From Mercenaria mercenaria (lineage: Eukaryota > Mollusca > Bivalvia > Venerida > Veneridae), in assembly GCF_021730395.1 (NCBI RefSeq), contig NC_069362.1:67721501-67785500 (forward strand): a stretch of DNA of 64,000 nt. Reading direction: 5' to 3'. Shown piece after piece: positions 55,916-64,000 of this stretch. The translations under genes were made by a program, and so were the position numbers. Position 1 is the stretch's first letter; every line of letters begins with the position of its first letter. Below the pieces are notes generated by a model. That model was not told the DNA's origin and ran no database searches. It worked only from the letters and a program-made list of their open reading frames with translations.

Positions 55916-58900
55916 CTGAAATATGCAGAATATAGAAATGCCTTTTCAACAAATATATAAAAATATGTACAGAAGCTATACAGAAACACACACTATATAG
56001 TACTTGCTTCATATCGTTCCTCTGGGACAATTTTGAAATTTGAAAGGGACCGAATAAGTTGCACTTAAGTTTATTGTATATTTGTTTTTTTTTCGCAAGA
56101 AACTTTTACCTGAACACAGAGAAGATTTATACCTGAACATAGAAAGGTATTTAAAGTGTAAAATGATCTTTGATAAAAATTATCACTTACATCTCTGGGT
56201 GTACTTGATGTTACAGTGACTTGTTCCCCAGTTGTTTCCATTGTTGGCGTGGTTGTTGTTTCAGCCATATAAGCTTCTGTTAATATTTAATATACGTAGG
56301 GAAATCAGACTCATGACCATGAAATTAAACAACTATATGTGTTATCGAAGAACCATGGTCCAAGACAAAATAAAGTGTATAAATTCAAATTGATTCTCAT
56401 AAGTTGTACAGTAATTTAGTTTGTATATTCTGGTATTTTTATGTCATCTTTCAAATGTCTTATTTGCTTTATTAAGTGTTTGTCATCTGAAATAAAGGTT
56501 CCCAACTGCACATGGGCACATAGTTTCGTTCAAGAAAAATCTTTAAACCTTTTAACAAGTATTGCCAAAAAAAAATCCAGCCAGTGCTTACAAGTACACA
56601 GGCATAATAAAAAATAATTTTCGAAGATTTATCTCATATTACCTTTCAAAATAACAGAAGCCTGATCCTGTCCTAGGTAATTCTTTGAGAAACAGATATA
56701 TTCGCCATAATCGTCATGCTGCAAATCCATGATACGCAGGTAGGCTGTTTTTGAGTGTATTTTATCTTCACGGTACTCTTCCAACTAAATATTTAAAGGG
56801 AATTAAGTTGATTGCGAAGTCAATGTAACAAATCTATACGCAAACATATACACATGAACTCAAATATAAGGATATATTTACATATTGAGCATTTAAAATT
56901 GAATACATGAAATATGTTCGACAGATTGGCTAAATATATAACACAAATTCGAACTTCCAAAGTACAACATGCGTTCTTTCAAAATATCTTTTTTTTTGTT
57001 TCTCAATTAGTTCTATTATAAATCTTTACAGGTACAGTTACATAGCAAGTTCCTCTCCGTGACCAGAAAGCGGTAAACACAAATTTTCACAAGCCATTTC
57101 TTTGTTTGGTTTTGGTTCACGCTGACACAGGTTAGGTCATGTGGCACATTTTCAAGCTTTTGGTGGTGGAGGAAGACCCTGGGTGACCTTCTTGGCATTG
57201 TTTCAGGAATGGGCGACGACCTGGGTGGAACCACAGATCTTCTGCAAGCAAGCTTTATGGCTTCCTCGCATGAAACGAATTTGAATAGCCAATGTATTTG
57301 ATAGAAACGATTGAAAGGATGAAATAGTACCTGGTATTTTGAACTATCATATAATGAAATGCTGCTGCCATTCTTCATCCAAGTAATATCATGCAATGGA
57401 TTTGCGGTAATTAAACATTCAAGAGTGGTGTCCCTTCCAGGATACTTTGTAGATAATTTAACTTTTGGAGCAACTTTGATGATAGAAAAAAAACCAGATT
57501 GATTTGAATTGATTCACATTCAAAATGTTACTAAACATTTTAGACAGGAATGGGTTAAATGACATGTAATTTTGTTAGGAACAAACACAGAAAGCACATG
57601 TTTATATCCCGAAAACAAAACAAAAAGCAAATTTGAAAAACTAAATTAGTTATCTCGTTATTTCTCTTTTATAGATCTATACTGAATAAAATAGCATTGC
57701 ATGGTTATTTTAAAGTAAATATGATTCATTGTTTTTCTTACAACGATATCAACTTACATTGAACATTCACATTAATTTCCATGCTGACAGCTACTTCCAG
57801 TCCGTTTGATCCAACGCATTTATATGTGCCGTCATCATATCTAGACACGTTTTGAATTGTAAAAACATCTCCCGAAGATTGTACAACTGAAATATTTTCA
57901 TATTCTACTTAAGTAATATATGATAGAAACCGAATAACATCTATAAGAAGATCATTCGGAAGCACAATCTGCAGCCAATCAAAACAATATCAGATTCGGC
58001 TTAAATGAGTCTGTTCATGAAGGGCAAGGGAAACCGACACAAGCGGAATTCTATTACATAGATATTGCACCCCATGATACTAAAGAACAGAGCATGTACC
58101 AAAACCAAATTCAACCGAGCATTGTAGATATTAGTGATCTAATAATCTTCCACATAGTAACACATCATTGTCGTATAAGTGATCACAGAACCTACCACAG
58201 AGTAACACAATATTGTACATATCAGTATTCTCACAACCTACCACAGAACAACACAGCCTTGTGCGTTTTAGTAATAACATAGCCTACTGCCGAAAAAAAA
58301 AACACAGAGCATTGTATATATCAGTCATAACCTACTACCGAGTCATACAGCATTTAACATATTAACTTTAGTAACCTCATTACATTCCGCAGAACAACAC
58401 CGTAGTGTACATATTGGTGTTCACATAACCTATTACCGAGACACATAGCATTTAACATATTAACTTCAGTAACCTCATAACCTACCGCAGATCAAAACAG
58501 AATCACACATTCTAATGATCTCATAAGAGCAACACAACATTGCGCATATTAATAATGTCATAACCTCCCGCAGAACAACAAAGCATTCCACATTTTTCTG
58601 AACTCACAAGCAACCTCAGAGTAACACAGCATTGCACATATCATTGTTCTGATAATCTACCTCAGAGTAACATTACATTGTACAAAAACGTAATCTCAAC
58701 GCCAACCGCACATAAACACAGCAAATTACTGAAAAATTGCAATACAATTTAATTACGTTAAAAGACACTCGTACTACTTATTTTTCTAGTTGAGATAACT
58801 TTTAAAGAAGATTCGCTTTGTTAGCCAACCATCAATCAGTATGTGTTGAATTACAATACTAGGATGACGAACTGTCAGGTCTATCATATCTAAAAGGCAA

Positions 58901-59143
58901 GAACGTACACTTCTCTCTTACGTTCGATTAAACATTTTCAACACGAATTGGGATTTAAAGTCTGTAAAACAGCATTATTATTTTAATTACCTTCTACCAG
59001 TTCCCTAGACCATGTAGACACGAAGTACCACTTTACTACTGGTTCAGGCACGCCAGTCATATTGCACACTAAATCTAAGTTCCTCCCCTCTTCAACAGTT
59101 TGGTATCCACTCGACGACAACTCTTCTATGATTTTGGGAGGCA
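55778..59143 (-). CDS. IgLON/lachesin-like Ig adhesion protein, six exons, N-terminus outside
   Basis: Six exons with matching phases on the minus strand: 59,143-58,991; 57,886-57,758; 57,473-57,331; 56,784-56,643; 56,276-56,191; 55,915-55,778. Exons 1-2 form one Ig domain (first Cys in LDLVCNMTG, Trp in VVKWYF, second Cys in DDGTYKCVGSNGL). Exons 3-4 form another (Cys in TTLECLITA, Trp in ITWMKNG, Cys in DDYGEYICFSKNYLG). Exon 5 is a Thr-rich stalk and exon 6 a hydrophobic C-terminus. Each Ig domain is split by one intron, and domain borders are phase 1, as usual in this superfamily. The D-x-G-x-Y-x-C motif followed by SNGL/KNYLG resembles IgLON, lachesin and neurotrimin proteins, which mediate cell-surface contacts. 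Signal peptide and first Ig exons lie to the right, beyond an intronic LINE or outside the window. Confidence 0.8.
56191..56276 (-). CDS. Ig gene exon 5: Thr-rich stalk
   Basis: Acceptor TATTAACAG, donor GTAAGT, phase 1 in, phase 0 out. It encodes EAYMAETTTTPTMETTGEQV and TVTSSTPRD, a Ser/Thr-rich juxtamembrane linker likely to be O-glycosylated. Confidence 0.75.
56643..56784 (-). CDS. Ig gene exon 4: second half of second Ig domain
   Basis: Acceptor AATATTTAG, donor GTAATA, phase 0 in, phase 1 out. It encodes LEEYREDKIHSKTAYLRIMD, LQHDDYGEYICFSKNYLG and QDQASVILK. Confidence 0.8.
57085..57295 (-). mobile_element. SINE in Ig-gene intron, same body as 3,119
   Basis: Minus strand: 'gcgaggaagccataaagctt', 'ggttccacccaggtcgtcgc', 'cagggtcttcctccaccacc', 'atgtgccacatgacctaacc', tail 'gtgtcagcgtgaaccaaaac'. 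Diverged. It is in the same orientation as the gene and is read by the false extension of exon 3. Confidence 0.7.
57331..57473 (-). CDS. Ig gene exon 3: first half of second Ig domain
   Basis: Acceptor ATCATCAAAG, donor GTACTA, phase 1 in, phase 0 out. It encodes VAPKVKLSTKYPGRDTTLEC, LITANPLHDITWMKNG and SSISLYDSSKYQ. The longer open frame to 57,016 reads through the donor into a SINE. Confidence 0.75.
57758..57886 (-). CDS. Ig gene exon 2: second half of Ig domain
   Basis: Acceptor ATATTTCAG, donor GTAAGT (strong), 129 bp, phase 1 to 1. It encodes VVQSSGDVFTIQNVSRYDDG, then TYKCVGSNGLEVAV and a terminal strand. The D-x-G-x-Y-x-C motif closes the domain begun in exon 1. Confidence 0.8.
58090..58700. 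repeat. Degenerate minisatellite in Ig-gene intron, about 55-65 bp unit
   Basis: About ten diverged units of the form 'aacctaccacagagtaacac', 'agcattgtacatat', 'ca.taatctcat'. Variants include CCTACTACCGAG, CCTCCCGCAGAACAACA and CAACCTCAGAGTAACACAGC. The frame through it has no meaning. Confidence 0.75.
58991..59143 (-). CDS. Ig gene exon 1: first half of Ig domain
   Basis: Acceptor CACCCATAG, phase 1 in and out, donor GTAATT. It encodes VPPKIIEELSSSGYQTVEEG, then LDLVCNMTGVPEPVVKWYF and WSRELVEG, with the first domain Cys and core Trp. The antisense LINE lies just beyond its acceptor. The frame visible further upstream (reading from an ATG at 59,192) is intronic. Confidence 0.75.
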
Positions 59144-59339
59144 CTATGGGTGTAATGGTCAAAGATATGTTTCTTGTTAAGAAATCACGCATTAAACTAA
59201 ATGACAGCAGATATTTTCTGGTGGATGATATGACAGATATAGATCTTAAAACGAAAATTTCTTTGAAAGATGTGATAGATCAAGCGAAAACTGATGAAAA
59301 ACCGTGGACATTCAGAAATTCCGGACCGACATGCTATTG

Positions 59340-60512
59340 ATGACATAAAAAATCAGCGGAGTTTTATGTTCATTGATTTTCTTAAAAAGTGTAAATTATT
59401 GTATGCTTAATGGTAGATTCTCAAGACATGCTGACAATTTTACCTGTGTTTCTCATAAGGAGAAATCCATTGTTGTTTATGTTTGTTCCCCAAGAAAAAA
59501 TCCATTTTGTTGATGACTTTTCCGTGTTTTCTATCTCAGATTTATGTTGTTTATATAACATTCAGCCTCAAAGGGCAATGCCAGACCATTCCGTCTTAAC
59601 AAGTTCAATTCAGAATGTTTTGATTATGCATAATGAATCAAGTAAAGATGACATAACTACAAATACCTCTAACGCGCTTACTGACCGTCTATATTTAAAG
59701 CACTAAAGGAGCACAATCCCTGAAAACTAAATATGCTGAGATTTGTAATACAGACTACAGTGAAATGGACAGTAAAATGAAATGCATATCACCCCGTCAC
59801 TTTGGTCAAAGTCAATAATTAAACCTATACCAAAAAAAAAAAAATACAAAAAATGACCCTTGTGTACAAGTAAACTACAGAGGAATCAGTCTAATAGCTA
59901 CATCTTGTAAATTGTTTACGAATGTATTAAATAAGCGACTCGTTACTTACTTAGAACAAAATGGCATTACAGAGGACGAACAAAACGGCTTCAGAAAAGA
60001 CAGGTCATGGGAAGACCATATATTTGCCTTGACCTCAATTATTAGAAATAGGAAAGCAGAAAATCAAGACACATTCACTTGCTTTGTAGATATGGCAAAA
60101 GCCTTTGACAGGGTAAAAGAGAGACATCTTAAATATCAAACTAGCCAAGCATTGCTGGTCACATCTTTGAGTCACTGAAAGTACATTACATTGAATGCAA
60201 GGCTGCTGTTGACGTTAACGAAAGTTATACAAACTTTTTTGACATCACTTCCGGTGTAAAGTTAGGGGACGTAATCACGTCTATGCTATTTTAAATATCT
60301 ATAAACGATTTAGCAGAGGCAATTAAACGTTTTGTTGTTTGCTGACGACATAGTGTTGATAGCTCCAAGTGAACAAAATCTCCAGCTGATCTTAGATACT
60401 TTAAACCACTGCTATAGTAAAAACAAAATGCAGGTCAATATAAATAAAACAAAAGAAGTGCATTTTAGGATAAAAAGCAAACACAGAACTGGTTTCACAT
60501 TTCAAGGGAATT
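59340..60512 (+). mobile_element. LINE in Ig-gene intron, first part (endonuclease end and RT)
   Basis: Antisense to the Ig gene. The C-terminal part of an APE-type endonuclease is visible (CMLNGRFS, FTCVSHKEKSIVVYV, ending AMPDHS with the catalytic-type DH). The RT follows: NYRGISLIATSCKL, TCFVDMAKAFDRV (motif A), SINDLAEAIKR and LFADDIVLIAPS (motif C). At least two frame changes and several stops mark it as dead: near 59,505, between 60,175 and 60,290, and near 60,330. Sequence from about 59,170 may also belong to it. The rest of the element resumes at 61,470. Confidence 0.8.
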
Positions 60513-61469
60513 CCTATAGTTTTTATGCGCATCTTTCTGCGCAGCCCGACACTATCTATGGAAAATTGAAGTAAAGTCAACATTTGTTTCAACATGTGAC
60601 AGACAATCTTAAATATGAGGAATCTTGAATAAAATAACATTTTTCAATAAGTTTTATCAGTAAACAAATGTTGATACTGGTTTATGTTGTATTGACATGT
60701 ATCATGCAACTTGCCATTTGTGGCTGTGTTTTGACAGCGCATTTTAGAACAAAGACCGTATTGTTCATATAATGTAAGACAATTAACTCGGTATTGATGA
60801 GACAATATCTCTTTTCAGATCATTTAGTATTCAATTATAGAAAGGATCAAGATTTTTTAAAACTTTTTTTTAACTTCAAGCATATATAATCAATTTGGTC
60901 AGGTTCGCGCCATTTTTCGTCCGACAGATGTTGCATTCAAACGGTCTTAACATACAATTTAGCCTGGTGACCCATACATTTTTGGCCATTTTTATGTTCA
61001 CAATTCAATTATCTATAGACAAGGAAAACAGGAAAAAAATTATGAAACAATTTTTTTCAAATTTAAAAAAAACAACATTCTTTACTATAAGTATTTTTCA
61101 TTGAAAAAAGTTCACAAAAGAGAATATGAAACAAGATTTCTTTATTTGTACCCATTATTGTAATGATATAGTATTACAAATATGACTATGACATCAAATA
61201 AGTATATAATAAAATCTGTAAAAAGAATAAATCTTATTGTGCTGTCTTGATGCGTATTTTGGTTGGTATTTATAAAAAAAGCAGAAAATTATGAAAATGT
61301 TGAAAAATCTCTAGCATTTTCAGCAACAGTGGGTATGTTCAAAACAATTTTTCACAAAAACAAGCCCGGTGACCTGTTGTTTTTATTTGCTCATTGTTTT
61401 CAGCACAAATTTTCCTACCATATATATGAAATTGAAATAAAAATCTATGAAAGGAAAAAAAACTATAGG
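60513..61469. mobile_element. DNA transposon nested in the LINE
   Basis: TIR CCTATAGTTTTT at 60,513-60,524 and AAAAACTATAGG at 61,458-61,469, both bordered by AATT (GAATTC on both sides). LINE coding sequence stops at the left end and resumes right after the right end, which proves insertion. The 957-bp interior is AT-rich with no domain. Superfamily unknown; AATT or GAATTC is the candidate target duplication. Confidence 0.82.
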
Positions 61470-62012
61470 AATTCTCTTTAAACTGAGTAGTTCTGTTGTT
61501 GAAATTTATCAAAACTTCAAATATCTAGGCGTTGTGCTTAATGAATTCTTACAATATACTTAAACAGGTAATGTTTTAACAGATCCTGCAAGTAGAGCTT
61601 TTTCAAGTTTAATATCAAACTTATACAGTCAAAATGACCTTATGTTTACTACCTACACGAAAATATATGAAAGAAGATTAGTCCTATTATGGACTACTCG
61701 TCTTCTGTATGGGGTTTTAAACTTTATTCCAAGCCGGACACTTTGCACAACAGAATCATTAAATATTTCTTCGGTGTCCACAAATGTACTTCAAATCCCG
61801 TCATTCAGGGAGATATGGGGTCGATACCACCTATAGTCAGAAGAAAGGTGAACAGCATACGTCTTTATAAAAGATTTATTATTGTACCTGTCACTATGAT
61901 AAATAATAAATATATATGTTCAATTTTGTTGAAAAGCTAAATTTATCACAATATTGTTCTAAGGTAAACTGTCGAATTTACTTATTCTTTATTTTAGGCG
62001 GATATTTCAGAC
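61470..62012 (+). mobile_element. LINE in Ig-gene intron, second part
   Basis: Resumes with SSSVVEIYQNFKYLGVVLNE (post-catalytic RT), then FTTYTKIYERR, and in a shifted frame MDYSSSVWGFKLYSK and GSIPPIVRRKVNSIRLYK. It continues weakly to about 62,010, where a TTAA MITE follows. A frame change near 61,690 and a stop near 61,560 are present. Confidence 0.75.
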
Positions 62013-62020
62013 ACGCTTAA

Positions 62021-62616
62021 GGTAATTCTGCACGTTCGGATCGATTTTTTTCTGTAGAATATGGTTAAACCTTGATTTTACATAACTTTAGAATATACTT
62101 ATAAAAAAATTATTTACATATTTTTTAAAAAATACAGGGTCATGTGCTTGATTTTTTGCTAGACTGATTTGAAAAATTTGGACCTCACGCAATTTTCCAT
62201 AATGGGAGTCTATGGGAAAACTACAACTTTCATAATATTTTCGCGTATAGAAATTTTTCTACAAAGTAGGTTTTAATGCAACATCTCATAGTCGTAAATA
62301 AACATATCGTCTATAATGCGGTGAAATAAAATGTATAGGTCCGAAGCTTATTTTTGAGATATTTGACAATGTTTAAAATGAACCACATATTCAAGATAAT
62401 TTTAAGACATTATTTTGAATTATTTGACGTGTCATATTTTTTTAATATCATATTTAATTTTAGAATGATAGTGACATTGCTATCGTAATAAATTTACTCA
62501 AGGGTTGACATTTAATTTATAAAATGATTTTCATTACCGTTCACCAAATCCAGGCTTTATTCTACGTTTTCCGGATAAATGACGTTACGCCGGTTTATCA
62601 AACGTGCAGAACTACC
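62021..62616. mobile_element. TTAA MITE, 596 bp
   Basis: Left end GGTAATTCTGCACGTT, right end the reverse complement of GGTAGTTCTGCACGTT, flanked by TTAA at 62,017-62,020 and 62,617-62,620. No coding frame. TTAA targeting suggests piggyBac-type mobilisation. It lies directly after the visible LINE end. Confidence 0.87.
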
Positions 62617-62620
62617 TTAA

Positions 62621-63925
62621 CATTTTGCGAGTGTATTTTTTACTATCAGGAGTGAAAAAAAAAGTGTGGAAATAGTGTAGGAACTTGAAATGGGTTTCAA
62701 AATTGTCTTAAAGCTCAGGCTTTTCATAATATGTAGTCACACTTAAACTGCTTTGCTTTACTTTTAGAACACCACTTATCTAAAATTTGATATAGACGTG
62801 CAAAGCTGACATGGTTCGAGTCAATTTATTGAAGGGTCAACGAATTAATGATAAATCAAATTGGTAGAGTGACAATTAGGCCATTTAAAAGGTTGAACCC
62901 GGACTCAATTTTTAACAAAGCAAAATATATACCAAAATGATTGTAAATGTCTGAATGTCTGAAGTTTATCAGGCTGCCGTCATAAATGGGCATACACGGT
63001 GGCGATCTGAGAAATCCAAGATAGCGTTCAAGATGGCCGCCACAAAAGTAATGATGCCTACAATGTTAAACACACAATCATGTCAACATTTTAATTATTT
63101 CTCTGTTTAATATTTTACTACGATATGTCAGATTTATAAGAATCTTTTTAACATAAATTGCCTAAAATTATTATGCAGATTAAAGGTCAAAAGGTCAAAT
63201 AATCATAAAACTAAAATAAAAGTATATATTAAGCATATGATTTCAAGACAGTGTCTAGATTTCAAAAGTAGTATGCAAAAAAAATGTCTTTAAGTTCGGA
63301 AATTTTGCATACTGAAAATATAGAATATATACATTTGATAAAGCCTATGAAAACTCGACAATTACGAAATGCTGCAAATCCCAATTATCAATGATGTAGG
63401 AAGATCCTTTCTGAAAAAACTTAATAAAGGAAAATTATTTATTCATGATTTATTACAGCAATCTACATTACACGAATACTTTTATATTCAACCTTTCTAG
63501 TTTAATGCAGTAATTAACGGTAGGACCAAATGTCATGGGTATAAACTAACATGACACAAAAGTTAAGTGGGAGGCAAAGTCGAATCGAAGTTATAACATA
63601 ATGTAAATAACCATTCCTTTCAGAATTTATTAAATAAATTCAAGTATCAACTTATTAGAGATAAATCAATTTTATCATGTAAACTGTGAATTCAATTTAT
63701 TCACCTCTTACCTTTAATAAATGAGTTGATAACTCGGAACTACATTTTAAGTGTAATTGGTAAACAAGTAATGACCTCCACTAAATGTCTACTTTATTCA
63801 ATACGAATAAGTTGTTGCAACAACATTGAGCGATAATTTTATAAAAGCTATTGACAATATTGGGTCAACTGATTTTGTTGTCTGTATGATATTCACCAGT
63901 GTTTATATATAAAAATTGCACTCCT
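62621..63925. other. No gene recognised
   Basis: AT-rich. A 'ccaagatagcgttcaagatgg' stretch near 63,016 resembles dispersed bivalve repeats. No further Ig exon of the minus-strand gene was found here. Confidence 0.45.
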
Positions 63926-63929
63926 TAGA

Positions 63930-64000
63930 GGGTCATATGAAAAATGTTCACCGCGAGATATATGAATATCTACCGAGGGTTGAACATTTGTCATATCACC
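63930..64000. repeat. Inverted repeat at window end, probably a truncated MITE
   Basis: GGGTCATATGAAAAATGTTC at 63,930 pairs with the inverse of 'gaacatttgtcatatcacc' at the window edge, with a loop 'cgcgagatatatgaatatct'. The element probably continues past the window. Confidence 0.6.

Noticed and set aside
57016-57330. Extension of Ig exon 3 to the stop at 57,016
   Set aside because: It reads through a splice donor into a SINE; exon 4 continues the Ig domain in the correct phase.
59062-59340. Plus-strand 92-codon frame
   Set aside because: It runs antisense through Ig exon 1. Only its later part might belong to the LINE.

Overview
The window looks like AT-rich nuclear DNA of a bivalve mollusc, possibly a heterodont (venerid-type) clam. 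The evidence is a single-exon TRIM gene, intron-split host genes with phase-1 immunoglobulin exons, several tRNA-headed SINE families, LINE reverse transcriptases of more than one clade, many terminal-inverted-repeat (TIR) MITEs, and 165-185 bp tandem arrays inside hairpin-ended elements of the kind reported from bivalves. The species cannot be fixed from sequence alone.

Host coding DNA is sparse. (1) 9,418-11,172 (-) is an intronless RING/B-box/coiled-coil TRIM protein with a beta-propeller-like C-terminus. (2) 15,063-15,746 (+) is the last exon of a secreted-type protein made of seven six-cysteine repeats. (3) 30,711-31,183 (-) is the last exon of a ureidoglycolate lyase (AllA)-like enzyme. 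(4) 55,778-59,143 (-) holds six exons of an IgLON/lachesin-like adhesion protein: two Ig domains, a Thr-rich stalk and a hydrophobic C-terminus. (5) A 151-bp exon of unknown function occurs twice, at 33,399-33,549 (+) and 52,967-53,117 (-), inside an inverted segmental duplication.

Layout. 0-8.3 kb: palindrome, degenerate arrays, hairpin-ended element, a decayed LINE. 8.3-17 kb: TRIM gene, SINE, Cys-rich gene. 17-24 kb: dispersed repeats, LINE fragment, SINEs. 24.6-29.6 kb: a cluster of hairpin-ended elements stacked in an older tandem repeat, then a motif-dense non-coding block. 30.4-34.5 kb: AllA exon and duplication copy A. 36.8-42.6 kb: SINE, an 883-bp foldback transposon with an 8-bp target duplication, a broken Ty3/Gypsy fossil, a pogo-like MITE. 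43.3-47.1 kb: a 3.8-kb element with near-identical 62-bp TIRs and a 5-bp target duplication but no recognisable transposase. 47.4-52.3 kb: double-hairpin repeats and three MITEs. 52.3-55.8 kb: duplication copy B, split by a TTAA MITE that was itself split by a LINE. 55.8-64 kb: the Ig gene, with an antisense LINE, a DNA transposon nested in that LINE, and another TTAA MITE.

The genes do not form a pathway. The main interest is the nesting order of mobile elements, base-pair covariation between hairpin repeat copies, the protein-conserving duplicated exon, and the coding-free 3.8-kb TIR element. Coordinates and splice sites were worked out by eye; names rest on motif recognition, not searches.
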